Source of the DNA: Clostridium sp. Marseille-P3244
Lineage (GTDB): Bacteria > Bacillota > Clostridia > Lachnospirales > Lachnospiraceae
Direction of reading: 5' to 3'
Length of the DNA: 64,000 bases
NCBI RefSeq assembly: GCF_900120155.1
Contig: NZ_LT635549.1
Location: forward strand, 2,512,688-2,576,687
Both the position numbers and the translations under genes were made by a program. The notes below the pieces were generated by a model. It had not been told where the DNA came from. It worked only from the letters and a program-made list of their open reading frames with translations, and searched no databases. Below, piece by piece: positions 42,977 to 55,518 of this stretch. Each line of letters begins with the position of its first letter. Within the stretch, counting starts at the first letter, position 1.

Positions 42977-43648
42977 CTATGTCTGAGTCTTTTGGATCGC
43001 CCTTCCTACATCTGTCCTGAAATCCTCCCACGCATTCTCATCTTCCACAAAATACTTGGGGCAGATTTTTCCGGTGACGTCATAATGACGGATTACATCC
43101 TCTTCTGAAAGTCCGAATTTTACGCACAGCCATGATGTAAGCTGCACGAGTGACCGATACGTTTCCTCTGTAAATTTTCCTGTCTCATCAGGATGGCAGA
43201 CTTCTATGGAGACCGTATCAGAATTCCTCTCATTGGAGGCGTAGGCCACCTCCCATGTGGGAACACACTGAATGATCTCGCCTTCCAGACCGACTATAAA
43301 ATTGCTGCTGGCTTCTGTTTCCTGAGAATACTGAAGACCATTAAAATAGTCCCGGTTCTCCTGGGCCGTACTTCCGGGATTCGCAGTATAATGGATCACA
43401 ATTCCTGTGATCCCGTCGCTCTCAATCCCCGGTCTGGAAAATGGATTTACGTCAAGCAGCTGCACATCGATCTCCGGTTGTGACGCGTCCACGTCTACCT
43501 GATATCCTCTCCCGGATACACAGGACCGGATTCCCAGCACGATCGTCAGGATTACAAGAATAAGCAGGCCTCCCGCGGCATATTTTCGCCTGATATCCTC
43601 TTTTTTGCGAACTGTTTTTCCTCTTCTGTTTCTTCTGTATGAACCCAT
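42977..43648 (-). CDS. Membrane-anchored N-acetylmuramoyl-L-alanine amidase
   Basis: This 223-residue protein has a basic N-terminus, one membrane anchor (YAAGGLLILVILTIVLGI, about 23-40) and an Amidase_2 domain (about 70-220) facing out. Zinc ligands are the histidine in IVIHYTANPGS, the one in RHYDVTGKICP, and probably the tail cysteine or acid region typical of the fold; VSIEVCHPDE is the usual core. It cuts peptidoglycan between muramic acid and the peptide. GAGG precedes the ATG; it forms its own unit. Confidence 0.88.
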   Translation of the reverse strand: MGSYRRNRRGKTVRKKEDIRRKYAAGGLLILVILTIVLGIRSCVSGRGYQVDVDASQPEIDVQLLDVNPFSRPGIESDGITGIVIHYTANPGSTAQENRDYFNGLQYSQETEASSNFIVGLEGEIIQCVPTWEVAYASNERNSDTVSIEVCHPDETGKFTEETYRSLVQLTSWLCVKFGLSEEDVIRHYDVTGKICPKYFVEDENAWEDFRTDVGRAIQKTQT

Positions 43649-43791
43649 CTGTATGCCTCGCTGCCATCATTTGTGTTATCTGCCGCTACAGTATATATGC
43701 CGGACAGATATTTCCCATCATTGAATCATAACACAGAAATATTTCCGTATGGTGAAAAAACTCTTATAAATTTTTAAAGCTTTCTGCCAAA

Positions 43792-43830
43792 GCGCAGCGT
43801 CCGGCAGTTACACTCTGCCGGACGCTGCGC
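43792..43830 (-). terminator. Strong hairpin after guaB
   Basis: Perfect 16-base arms GCGCAGCGTCCGGCAG / CTGCCGGACGCTGCGC flank a seven-base loop, 45 bases after the guaB stop on the minus strand. The following T-tract is short (TTT), but the stem is very stable. Confidence 0.8.
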
Positions 43831-43874
43831 GTGAATGCTCCCTTTTATTCTTTTAATATTGACCCTGACATCTT

Positions 43875-45395
<1,521 letters not shown>

Positions 45396-45407
45396 TCAAT
45401 CCGTATG

Positions 45408-46196
45408 TCAACAGTTTTCCTCCCGGATCATATGAAAGTGTTCCAGAGCGCGCCGGATCCCATCCTGATCCGCTCTTTCTGTCACATAATCCGCAGAATA
45501 TCTGACTCTTTCTTCTGCGTTTCCCATAGCAACTCCGATCCCCGCATATTTGAGCATGTCAATGTCATTTTCAGCATCTCCAAAGGCCATTGTCTCACTG
45601 GGCAGGAACCCCAGTTTCCTCATAAAATACTCCATGCCTCTCGCCTTTCCCCCTCCGGCCGGAATAATATCAATGGCTCTGCTGCTCCAGTGGGTGATTT
45701 TGCAGTCGGACCCAAGATCCCTTTCTATTCTGTCCTGTCCGTCTTTTTCAAGATAAGCAATGGCCTGATACAGCGGCTGGCCACTGTATTCCCCCATATC
45801 CGGAAGCGGAGTGGATATTTCTGCCTGGGCTTCCCGCACAGTCTGGTCGATCTTGTTAATATAAAACCGGCCTTCCTCGATTAATATGAGGGGGATCTTC
45901 CCCGAATGAAATATGGATACAAGCCGTTCTGTCATTTCTCTGTCAAACGGAGCGCCCCACAAAAATTTCTTCCTGCCGTCCAGACACAGCTGCCCATTCA
46001 GGGTAATGTATCCGTCGAAATCCATTCCGTCTAACGTCAGCTGCTCCAGCTCGGCCGTGTGCCTGCCGGTAGACACAAAAACTTTTATACCATTTTCCCT
46101 CAGTTGTCTTACAGCGGCTCTTGCGCTGTATGGCACTCTCCCCAGTTCGTGAGAGAACAGGGTGTCGTCAATATCGAAAAATACTGCTTTAATCAT
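45408..46196 (-). CDS. Cof-type HAD-IIB hydrolase
   Basis: This 262-residue sugar-phosphatase-like protein has AVFFDIDDTLFSHE at the start, VSTGRHTAELEQL, a cap domain (about 80-185) and MAFGDAENDIDMLKYAGIGVAMGNA near the end, the Cof signature. It probably dephosphorylates a small metabolite; the target is unknown. The ribosome site is weak (AAAGAAA). Confidence 0.88.
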   Translation of the reverse strand: MIKAVFFDIDDTLFSHELGRVPYSARAAVRQLRENGIKVFVSTGRHTAELEQLTLDGMDFDGYITLNGQLCLDGRKKFLWGAPFDREMTERLVSIFHSGKIPLILIEEGRFYINKIDQTVREAQAEISTPLPDMGEYSGQPLYQAIAYLEKDGQDRIERDLGSDCKITHWSSRAIDIIPAGGGKARGMEYFMRKLGFLPSETMAFGDAENDIDMLKYAGIGVAMGNAEERVRYSADYVTERADQDGIRRALEHFHMIREENC

Positions 46197-46364
46197 GTTA
46201 AATTTCTTTGTTCCTTTATTTTCTGCCTGTTTTATCAGGCAGTCATTTTCATTCTCAATTGTTGATTATATCAGACAATCTATTATAAGACAAATTCGAG
46301 GAACGCGTTATTCTGTCCGGCATTACCGATTTGTATCTGTAATGTATGCTGTCCCCAGACCCGG

Positions 46365-46401
46365 AAAAGGACGTACAGCCCTCTGGCTATACGTCCTTTT
46401 T
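46365..46401 (-). terminator. Intrinsic terminator of groESL
   Basis: AAAAGGACGTACAGCC pairs with GGCTATACGTCCTTTT (one mismatch) around a four-base loop, with flanking A and T runs on both sides, 28 bases after the groEL stop. The rest of the gap from 46197 to 46364 shows nothing else. Confidence 0.88.
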
Positions 46402-46428
46402 GCTTTATACTTTATCAACGGTGTGAAA

Positions 46429-48069
<1,641 letters not shown>

Positions 48070-48080
48070 TTATTCTTTAA

Positions 48081-48368
48081 TTATTCACTCACAATCGCAA
48101 GAATGTCGTTCTGTTTTACGATAATGTATTCCTCGCCGTCAAGTTCCACTTCTGTTCCGGCATATTTAGAATAAATAACCTTCTCTCCGACTTTCACCTG
48201 CATAACGACTTCTTTGCCATCTATATTTCCGCCGGGTCCCACAGCGATAACTTCTGCTTCCTGCGGTTTTTCTTTCGCCTGTCCCGGGAGCACGATACCG
48301 GACTTTGTCGTCTCTTCTGCTTCTAACTGTTTTAAAACAATTTTGTCACCCAAAGGTACTAACTTCAT
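48081..48368 (-). CDS. groES: Co-chaperonin GroES
   Basis: This 95-residue lid of the GroEL chamber opens MKLVPLGDKIVLKQLEAEET and has the mobile loop KSGIVLPGQAKEKPQ followed by VIAVGPG. The length is normal and AAGGAGG precedes the ATG. It is the first gene of the heat-shock operon. Confidence 0.98.
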   Translation of the reverse strand: MKLVPLGDKIVLKQLEAEETTKSGIVLPGQAKEKPQEAEVIAVGPGGNIDGKEVVMQVKVGEKVIYSKYAGTEVELDGEEYIIVKQNDILAIVSE

Positions 48369-48394
48369 TGTAATTCCTCCTTAAGCTTTGTTTA

Positions 48395-48421
48395 TTAGCA
48401 CTCATTTCTTTCGAGTGCTAA
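48395..48421. promoter_or_regulatory. CIRCE operator (HrcA binding site)
   Basis: TTAGCACTC and GAGTGCTAA are separated by exactly nine bases, a perfect match to the CIRCE element. It lies between the groES promoter and start, so HrcA would block groESL until heat shock. Confidence 0.96.
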
Positions 48422-48434
48422 ACCTCATGAATAT

Positions 48435-48463
48435 AAAATAGCACTCTGCTCTCGATTTGTCAA
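48435..48463 (-). promoter_or_regulatory. Promoter of groESL
   Basis: On the minus strand a perfect TTGACA (48458-48463) and TATTTT (48435-48440) are 17 bases apart, just upstream of CIRCE. Confidence 0.7.
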
Positions 48464-48542
48464 CACAGTTTATGAGGTTTTTATAAAGAACCTTTTACGG
48501 ATTCGTAATTATACTGTTTTCCCATCATAAAAAGCGTGCCGC

Positions 48543-48869
48543 TCAGGCACGCTTTGCAATACTTTTTCCTTCATATACATTATAAAAACCGTTTTCGATC
48601 CGGAACTTCAGGAGATTTTTATTTTCCATGCAGTACCGCTCCTTTACCACACCTGTACAATACAGTAATTCAGTCTTTGTGGATATATAGCACCGGTACT
48701 TCGCGTCCAGAGAAATGGCCGTCAATTCATCTTCCTTAAGCTCCAGATAAATATTATCCTCTTCCGGGTCATATTTATGGACCCTGCACTGGCGGGTAGA
48801 ATCATCAAAAATGCCGTCCGCCGAAATGTTCTTTTCCATCCGAAGATCTACAGGATTGCCTTCATACAT
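48543..48869 (-). CDS. Conserved hypothetical protein after codY
   Basis: This 108-residue protein has no signal or membrane segment. It is mostly beta-rich (DNIYLELKEDELTAISLDAK, YRCYISTKTELLYCTGVV), somewhat like a PilZ-type barrel, but I cannot name the family with confidence. I use the ATG at 48869, which has AGGAGG nine bases upstream; that ribosome site lies just past the codY stop. A GTG at 48890 would overlap codY. It is therefore likely translated from the codY message. Confidence 0.65.
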   Translation of the reverse strand: MYEGNPVDLRMEKNISADGIFDDSTRQCRVHKYDPEEDNIYLELKEDELTAISLDAKYRCYISTKTELLYCTGVVKERYCMENKNLLKFRIENGFYNVYEGKSIAKRA

Positions 48870-48886
48870 AACAGCCTGCCTCCTGA

Positions 48887-49666
48887 TCACATACGCTCTT
48901 TTTTGATCTTATCAAGCTCGGCAAACACATATTCATTCAGAACTTTGATATATGTACCCTTCATCCCTGATGAACGGGACTCGATCACCCCCGCGCTCTC
49001 AAACTTACGCAGCGCGTTGACGATAACAGAGCGGGTAATTCCAACACGGTCCGCGACTTTGCTCGCCACAAGGATCCCTTCGGTCCCTCCCAGCTCGTCA
49101 AAGATATGCATAATCGCCTCCAGTTCAGAAAAGGAAAGTGTACTTATGGCAGACTGTACGATATGTTCCTTTCTTGTCTCCTCCGCGTTTTCTTCATTGA
49201 CAGAACGGAGCATCTCAAGGCCAACTACAGCAGTACCATACTCACTGAGTATGATATCATCAATAGAATAAGTGGAACCTTGTTTGTAAATGAACAGTGT
49301 CCCCAGTCTTTCTCCGGCAATATCTATCGGTGTGATGATCGCCTGGTATCCCTCCACTGCTTCCGGAGAAAATCCCAGAGTTTCAAGATTTACATTTTCT
49401 TTCGTTGAAAGGATACTCAGCAATCTCTCATTCAGCATCTCATCGATATGGGACCCCACTGATTCTGTGATAAGTTCATGAATTTCTTTCACTTCAGGAC
49501 CTTTCCCCACTCCGAGTATCTTGCCCTTTCTGCTTACGACCAGCACATTTGAGTCAAGGATCTCTGTGAGAACCGCACAGATATCATTAAACACAACCTT
49601 ACTCGAATTATTATTGTGCAGCAGCTTGTTGATTTTTCTTGTTTTATCCAACAGTTGTACGCTCAT
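48887..49666 (-). CDS. codY: GTP- and branched-chain-amino-acid-sensing repressor CodY
   Basis: This 259-residue global regulator represses amino-acid synthesis and adaptive genes when GTP and isoleucine, leucine or valine are high. The N-terminal GAF domain (about 1-155) opens MSVQLLDKTRKINKLL. The C-terminal winged helix has the CodY-specific ASKVADRVGITRSVIVNAL and SRSSGMKGTYIKVLN. The ATG at 49666 follows GGAGGA; the longer reading from 49780 lacks support. leuC-leuD in this window are likely members of its regulon, but I see no certain CodY box. Confidence 0.96.
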   Translation of the reverse strand: MSVQLLDKTRKINKLLHNNNSSKVVFNDICAVLTEILDSNVLVVSRKGKILGVGKGPEVKEIHELITESVGSHIDEMLNERLLSILSTKENVNLETLGFSPEAVEGYQAIITPIDIAGERLGTLFIYKQGSTYSIDDIILSEYGTAVVGLEMLRSVNEENAEETRKEHIVQSAISTLSFSELEAIMHIFDELGGTEGILVASKVADRVGITRSVIVNALRKFESAGVIESRSSGMKGTYIKVLNEYVFAELDKIKKERM

Positions 49667-49806
49667 TACTTCCTCCGCATCCTGATCTGTATACTTTTTT
49701 GTATACTTTTCAATTGTATAGACAAATTCAAATAAATAAAGAGACAGAATTATATTATCATACAATTTCAGGAATAACAATACAATTTATTTATTCTGTA
49801 TGGTTT

Positions 49807-51885
49807 TTATTGTTTTTTCTGGTCCAGGACTGTCACATAACCGCATTTCTCATCCGCGCAGACCAGTTTATTGCCTTTCTCCAGCATGTATCCGCCGCAT
49901 TCCGGACATTTTTCCTTCGATGGTTTCTGCCAGGACATGAACTCGCATTCCGGATTATTTTCGCACCCGTAATACTTTCTGCCTTTCTTTGTTTTGCGGA
50001 TCACTACTTCTTTCCCGCACATCGGACAGGGTACTCCGATCTTTTCCAGGTAAGGCTTTGTATTCCGGCATTCCGGGAATCCCGGACAGGCAAGAAATTT
50101 CCCGTGCGGGCCATACTTAATGACCATGTTGCGGCCGCATTCTTCACAGATAACGTCTGTTACTTCATCTTCAATCTTTACACTCTCCAGTTCTTTTTCC
50201 GCTTTCCGGACCGCTTCATCCAGATCCGGGTAAAAGTTCCGGATCACTTCTTTCCACTCAACCTTTCCCTCTGCCACCATATCCAGCAGACCCTCCATAT
50301 TGGCGGTAAAATTCACATCCACAATACTGGGGAAGGACTGTTTCATCATATTGTTCACTACTTCACCCAATTCGGTGATGTAGAGATTCTTTGCCTCCTT
50401 GATCACATATCTGCGCCCCAGGATGATAGAAATGGTCGGCGCGTAAGTGCTTGGCCGTCCGATGCCCAGCTCCTCCAGTTCCTTGACCAGACTGGCCTCT
50501 GTGTAGTGGGCCGGAGGCTGAGTAAAATGCTGTTTCGGATCAAATTTTTCTCTGGACAGAACGGAATCCATCGTCAGATTCCCTACAAGAACATTACTCT
50601 CTTCTTTTTCCTCATCCGCTTCTGTATATACGGTATGGAATCCGTCAAACAGCACTTTGGAGGTGGACACCGTAAAACAATACATATCCGCTCCGATTTT
50701 CACGGAGATCACCTCATAACGGGCAGGAGCCATGCGACTTGCCACAAATCGTTTCCAGATAAGCTGATACAGACGGAACTGATCCCTTGTCAGAGAATCC
50801 TTCAGCGAGGCCGGAGTCCTCGTGATGTCTGTAGGACGAATCGCCTCATGCGCGTCCTGGATCTTTTTGCTGTCATTTTGATTTCTGCTGCCCGCCACTG
50901 TATATTCTTTTCCATAAGCGGATGAGATGTAGTCTCTGGCCGCCGCATCTGCCTCGTCCGCGATCCTGGTGGAGTCTGTACGAAGATAAGTGATGACACC
51001 GACAGTCCCGTTGCCCTTGATATCAATCCCCTCATACAACTGCTGCGCGATCCGCATGGTCTTCTGAGTGCCAAAATTCAGTGCCTTTGCCGCTTCCTGC
51101 TGAAGGGTACTGGTGGTGAATGGAAGCGGCGCTTTCCGGATCCGTTCACCTGTCTTTATGTCTGTGATCTTAAATTCGGCATTTTCTATCTTTTTTAAGA
51201 TTTCTTTTAATTCCTCCCCGGAACGGATGGTCAGTTTTTTCTTGTCCGTACCGTAGAATTTCGCGGTAAGAGGGCGCTTTTCTCCCTTTACTTTCAGGAT
51301 CGCGTCCAGTGTCCAGTATTCCTCCGGAATAAACGCATTGATCTCGTCTTCCCTGTCTGCCACCAGACGAAGTGCTACCGACTGGACACGCCCCGCGCTC
51401 AGGCCTCTCTTTACTTTCGCCCAAAGGAGCGGACTGATGCGGTATCCCACCATACGGTCCAGCACACGTCTGGCCTGCTGGGCATTGACCAGGTTCATAT
51501 CGATATCTCTGGGAGATTTCAGCGACGCTTTTACTGCGTTTTTCGTAATCTCATTGAACGTAATGCGCCTCATCTTTTTTTCATCCAGCTTCAGAGCAGC
51601 CGCCAGATGCCATGAAATGGCCTCCCCTTCCCGATCAGGGTCAGTGGCAAGGTACACTTTGTCCGACTTTTTTACTTCCTTCCTTAAAGCCGCGAGTATA
51701 TCGCCTTTCCCACGTATCGTGATATATTTGGGTTCATAATCATGTTCGATATCGATGCCGAGTGAACTCTTCGGCAGATCGCGGACATGTCCCTGAGACG
51801 CCGCGACCGTGTAGCTGCTCCCCAGAAATTTTTTGATCGTCTTTACTTTGGCAGGCGATTCTACGATAACAAGATAATGTGCCAT
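49807..51885 (-). CDS. topA: DNA topoisomerase I
   Basis: This 692-residue type IA enzyme relaxes negative supercoils. A TOPRIM domain (HYLVIVESPAKVKTIKKFLG, DPDREGEAISWHL) is followed by the catalytic domain with the active tyrosine in TYLRTDSTR (about residue 305). Three C-terminal zinc fingers follow (CEECGRN...CPGFPEC, CPMCGKE...CENNPEC, CPECGGY...CADEKC). AGGAGG-like GGAGGAA precedes the ATG. It lies between codY and dprA as in many Firmicutes. Confidence 0.97.
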   Translation of the reverse strand: MAHYLVIVESPAKVKTIKKFLGSSYTVAASQGHVRDLPKSSLGIDIEHDYEPKYITIRGKGDILAALRKEVKKSDKVYLATDPDREGEAISWHLAAALKLDEKKMRRITFNEITKNAVKASLKSPRDIDMNLVNAQQARRVLDRMVGYRISPLLWAKVKRGLSAGRVQSVALRLVADREDEINAFIPEEYWTLDAILKVKGEKRPLTAKFYGTDKKKLTIRSGEELKEILKKIENAEFKITDIKTGERIRKAPLPFTTSTLQQEAAKALNFGTQKTMRIAQQLYEGIDIKGNGTVGVITYLRTDSTRIADEADAAARDYISSAYGKEYTVAGSRNQNDSKKIQDAHEAIRPTDITRTPASLKDSLTRDQFRLYQLIWKRFVASRMAPARYEVISVKIGADMYCFTVSTSKVLFDGFHTVYTEADEEKEESNVLVGNLTMDSVLSREKFDPKQHFTQPPAHYTEASLVKELEELGIGRPSTYAPTISIILGRRYVIKEAKNLYITELGEVVNNMMKQSFPSIVDVNFTANMEGLLDMVAEGKVEWKEVIRNFYPDLDEAVRKAEKELESVKIEDEVTDVICEECGRNMVIKYGPHGKFLACPGFPECRNTKPYLEKIGVPCPMCGKEVVIRKTKKGRKYYGCENNPECEFMSWQKPSKEKCPECGGYMLEKGNKLVCADEKCGYVTVLDQKKQ

Positions 51886-51912
51886 AAACTAAATTCCTCC
51901 ATCCCGGCGGCC

Positions 51913-53025
51913 TTATGCCCGGACATAATGATTCTTTGAAATTTCTCTTACATATCCCTGTAATTCAAGGGATACCAAATGCTCCATGAGCTCTTTCGCG
52001 CTCAGTTCAGTATCCGATATAAGCTGATCTATACTCTTCGGATAAAAGCCAAGGCAACTATACACCAATTTTTCTGGACTTTCAAGCATTTTTTCATTTT
52101 TATCAGTCTTTTTGCCCTCTGCAGATCCCCTCTTTTTCTCTTCGACTGTCTCATTTTCGGCCGCCAGATTCCACTCTTTTACCAGTTCCTCTGGTGACAG
52201 AAGCACCCCGGCGCCCTGCCGGATCAGCCGGTTACACCCATCGCTCATAAGGCTGTTCACCGGCCCCGGGAGCGCATAGACGTCTCTTCCCTGCTCCAGG
52301 GCCATATCTACCGTGATCAGAGATCCGCTTTTTCTTCCTGCTTCCATTACCAGGACGGTATCTGACATTCCGCTGATAATCCGGTTACGGGCAGGAAAGT
52401 TCTGGGGGAAGGGCGGTGTACCCGGAGGCTGTTCTGATACGATCCCCCCTCCGTGATCCAGAATATCTCTGTAAAGTCCGATATATTCCTTCGGATAGCA
52501 CACATCCACTCCTGAACCAAGCACCGCATAAGTCCTTCCACCGCCCAGAAGCGCGCCCCGGTGTCCCATTCCGTCAACCCCTCTGGCCATCCCGCTGATG
52601 ATCTCCACACCGTGCTCAGCCAGTACTCTGGCAAAATCCACCGCATATTTTTCTCCGTATGGAGTACAGCGTCTGGCCCCTACAATGGCCACTTTTTTTC
52701 CTTCTTCATCAGGCAGTTTTCCCTTTACATAGAGCGCATACGGAAAATCAGGTATCTCACGGAGTCTTTGGGGATACCCGGGAGAAAACCATGGGAGGAA
52801 TCGAATTCCTTTCTCACGCAGCTTTTCATATTCAGCCTCCGGATTTTTTATTTTCTTTGCCTGCATAATTCTATTTTGTTCCTGCTCATTCAAGAACCTC
52901 AATTTTTGTAATCGCGTATCTTCTATATAATAAACCGCTTCTGCTGTCTTCAATTTATCCCGCAGAAGGCATTTCTTTTTCATCGGTATCCCTTTGATCC
53001 GTGCCAGCCAGTATTCATATTTCAT
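51913..53025 (-). CDS. dprA: DNA-processing protein DprA
   Basis: This 370-residue protein binds incoming single-stranded DNA and loads RecA during transformation. A helical head (about 1-65) is followed by a Rossmann-like core (about 85-295) with VAIVGARRCTPYGEKYA, ISGMARGVDGMGHRGAL and SGSLITVDMALEQGRDVYA. A C-terminal winged helix (about 315-370) ends the protein. It starts three bases after yifB, so both share a transcript. Confidence 0.95.
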   Translation of the reverse strand: MKYEYWLARIKGIPMKKKCLLRDKLKTAEAVYYIEDTRLQKLRFLNEQEQNRIMQAKKIKNPEAEYEKLREKGIRFLPWFSPGYPQRLREIPDFPYALYVKGKLPDEEGKKVAIVGARRCTPYGEKYAVDFARVLAEHGVEIISGMARGVDGMGHRGALLGGGRTYAVLGSGVDVCYPKEYIGLYRDILDHGGGIVSEQPPGTPPFPQNFPARNRIISGMSDTVLVMEAGRKSGSLITVDMALEQGRDVYALPGPVNSLMSDGCNRLIRQGAGVLLSPEELVKEWNLAAENETVEEKKRGSAEGKKTDKNEKMLESPEKLVYSCLGFYPKSIDQLISDTELSAKELMEHLVSLELQGYVREISKNHYVRA

Positions 53026-53028
53026 TCT

Positions 53029-54558
53029 TTATCTCCCCCAGTATCTCCTGTCTATCATCCGGTACCCGATCGCTTCCTTCAGATGCCTCTCCTTAATTTG
53101 TTCCGAGCGATCCAGATCAGCGATAGTCCTTGCGGTCCTGATGACCCTGTGGTAGGTACGGGCCGTCATCCCCATGGCAGTAAATGCCCGTTCCATCAGG
53201 GCCTGTTCGCTGCTGCCCAGCGCACAGTATTTCTTAAGATCTTTTCCTTCCAGCATGGAATTATTTCTGATCTCTGTTCCCTGATAACGCTCCTCCTGGA
53301 GTTTTCTCACCTGACACACCCGTTTCCTGATCTCTTCTGAGCCTTCTTTGTTTTCCTCTTCTGCCAGGTCTTTATAGTTTACTCTTGCCGCCTCTACACA
53401 CAGATCAATCCGGTCCAGAAACGGTCTGCTTATCCTGTTTAAATATGCCTGGATCTGGGACGGTGTACAGGTACATTTCTCCAGATCCGGATAGCATCCG
53501 CAGGGACAGGGATTCATTGCCGCCACAAGGATAAAATCTGCCGGAAAACTGTAGGTGCCGTACGTTCTTGATATCTGGATCTTTCGATCTTCCAGCGGCT
53601 GGCGCAGTACTTCCAGGACCGGTTTTTTGAACTCCGGCAGTTCATCCAGAAAAAGGACTCCTCGATGGGCAAGGCTGATCTCTCCTGGTCGGGGAATGAT
53701 CCCGCCTCCGGTCAGAGCCGCCCGGGTAACCGCATGATGCACTTCCCGGAAGGGCCTTCTGCGGATCAAAGGAGCCTGTTCGTCCAGCATGCCCAGGACA
53801 CTGTAAACTCTTGTGATCTCCATACTCTCTTCCAGGCTTAAGGGAGGAAGTATCCCTGCAATACACTTTGCCGTCATAGACTTTCCGCTTCCAGGCGGAC
53901 CGATCATAAGCAGATTATGGCCGCCCGCGACCGCGATCTCCGCGGCTCTTCTTACATTTTCCTGCCCACGTATCTCTTTAAAATCGGGACCTGTTTCCTC
54001 TGAAATCTCCTGACTGCGCTTTGCCGGAATAATCCCCGCCTTCCTTTCGCCTCTTAAAACTGCCGCTGTCTCCTCAAGACTCTTTACTCCTATCACCCGC
54101 ATGCCTTCTACAAGAGCCCCCTCCGCCGCGTTTTCCCATGGAACAACACAGCAGGATATCCCTGCCTCTTTTGCTTTCAGCGCTACAGGCAGGATTCCCG
54201 GTACTTTTCTGACTTTTCCGTCAAGGCCCAGTTCCCCTATGATCAGGCAGTTTTTCACTGCCTCCGCACTGATCTGCCCGAGAGACATCAGGATTGCCGC
54301 GGCGATAGGCAGGTCAAAAGATGCTCCTCTCTTTCTCAGAGTAGCCGGTGATAAATTGATCACCGTACGTTTCGCCGGATATTCGAACCCCGAATTTCTG
54401 ATCGCGGTCCTTACCCGCTCTCCTGCCTCTTTTACCTCAGAGGACAGATAGCCTACCATGTGAAATACCGGCAGTCCATTTGAGACATCCGCCTCCACAT
54501 GGACAAATTCCACTCCAAGTCCTTCGATGGATGCGGATAAAATTGTGCTGAAACTCAT
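53029..54558 (-). CDS. yifB: YifB family Mg-chelatase-like AAA ATPase
   Basis: This 509-residue ATPase, also called ComM-like, assists branch migration during DNA uptake in other species. An N-terminal fold (about 1-170: ATLRKRGASFDLPIAAAILM) is followed by a AAA core with GPPGSGKSMTAKCIAG, FLDELPEFKKPVLEVLRQPL and AAMNPCPCG. A C-terminal helical lid ends the protein. The ATG at 54558 has AAAGGAG before it; the longer reading from 54666 is unsupported. It leads the dprA-topA-codY run. Confidence 0.93.
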   Translation of the reverse strand: MSFSTILSASIEGLGVEFVHVEADVSNGLPVFHMVGYLSSEVKEAGERVRTAIRNSGFEYPAKRTVINLSPATLRKRGASFDLPIAAAILMSLGQISAEAVKNCLIIGELGLDGKVRKVPGILPVALKAKEAGISCCVVPWENAAEGALVEGMRVIGVKSLEETAAVLRGERKAGIIPAKRSQEISEETGPDFKEIRGQENVRRAAEIAVAGGHNLLMIGPPGSGKSMTAKCIAGILPPLSLEESMEITRVYSVLGMLDEQAPLIRRRPFREVHHAVTRAALTGGGIIPRPGEISLAHRGVLFLDELPEFKKPVLEVLRQPLEDRKIQISRTYGTYSFPADFILVAAMNPCPCGCYPDLEKCTCTPSQIQAYLNRISRPFLDRIDLCVEAARVNYKDLAEEENKEGSEEIRKRVCQVRKLQEERYQGTEIRNNSMLEGKDLKKYCALGSSEQALMERAFTAMGMTARTYHRVIRTARTIADLDRSEQIKERHLKEAIGYRMIDRRYWGR

Positions 54559-54791
54559 CTGCGCTCCTTTCTCTTGAGTTCCCTGTAAATAATCACCCGT
54601 ACAAACACCACTGATCTGTTGATAAAAGTGAAATCCGGCCGATACAGCCAGACACCCTGCCGTCATAACAAACGACCGCAGGCGGTAAGATCTCCGGGAA
54701 AAGACTTTCCCAAGAATGTACGTCCATCATAGCCTACGCGGCTGCGGATGTCAAGACCGAGATACCGGATGTCCTTCTTTCTTGTGGAAAA

Positions 54792-54820
54792 GCACAATCC
54801 CCGGAATCGTTTCATACACT
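54792..54820 (+). promoter_or_regulatory. Putative sigma-E promoter of sigK
   Basis: CATACACT (54813-54820) fits the sigma-E -10 consensus (CATACAnT). GCACAAT lies 14 bases upstream and partly fits the -35. The predicted start falls just before the ribosome site of sigK, which is known to be sigma-E dependent. Confidence 0.6.
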
Positions 54821-54847
54821 ATATCAAATGTGCTAAGAGGTGCCGTC

Positions 54848-55480
54848 TTGAAATCATTTCCCAACCCCCTCACTCCTTCGGAAGAGAAGTATTACATCCA
54901 GAGATATACAGAGGGAGACCTCGAAGCAAAGCACATACTGATCGAACGAAACTTAAGACTTGTAGCCCATGTGATCAAAAAATATCAAAATCTGGAGGAA
55001 GATCCCGATGATCTGATCTCGATAGGAACCATCGGACTGATCAAAGCAGTCGTCACTTTTAATCCGGACAAAGGAAACCGTCTTGCCGCATATGCTTCCC
55101 GATGCGTGGAAAATGAAATATTGATGCACCTGCGTTCCAGGAAAAAGGCCTCAAAAGAAATCTCTCTGTATGAACCGATCGGTACGGACAGGGAGGGTAA
55201 TGAGATCAGGCTCTATGACATCATCGAAACGGATGAGGCAGATGTCCCCGATAAAATCTACCTGAAAGAAAATATACAGAAGCTGTATGAAAAAGTTGAA
55301 AACGAGCTTTCTAAAAGAGAAAAGCTCGTTTTAAAAATGCGATATGGGCTTTATAACGGAGAGGAATACACCCAGCGGGAAATTGCCAGACAGCTTGGTA
55401 TTTCCCGCTCTTACGTCTCCAGGATCGAAAAAAGCGCGATTGAAAAACTGAGAGACTTTTTTGATCCGGATGAAAATTAG
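54848..55480 (+). CDS. sigK: Sporulation sigma factor SigK
   Basis: This 210-residue sigma-70-family factor acts in the mother cell late in sporulation. Region 2 includes HILIERNLRLVAHVIKKY, DLISIGTIGLIKAV and GNRLAAYASRCVENEIL. Region 4 includes LVLKMRYGLYNGEEYTQREI and LGISRSYVSRIEKSAIEKL. I place the start at a TTG (54848) with AAGAGGTG five bases before it, giving MKSFPNPLTPSEEKYY. No skin-like element interrupts the gene and there is almost no pro-sequence, so it is probably active without DNA excision or cleavage. Confidence 0.9.
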   Translation: MKSFPNPLTPSEEKYYIQRYTEGDLEAKHILIERNLRLVAHVIKKYQNLEEDPDDLISIGTIGLIKAVVTFNPDKGNRLAAYASRCVENEILMHLRSRKKASKEISLYEPIGTDREGNEIRLYDIIETDEADVPDKIYLKENIQKLYEKVENELSKREKLVLKMRYGLYNGEEYTQREIARQLGISRSYVSRIEKSAIEKLRDFFDPDEN

Positions 55481-55518
55481 CTGATTTTCCGACTTCCCGG
55501 TCAAAAAAGCATCCCGAG

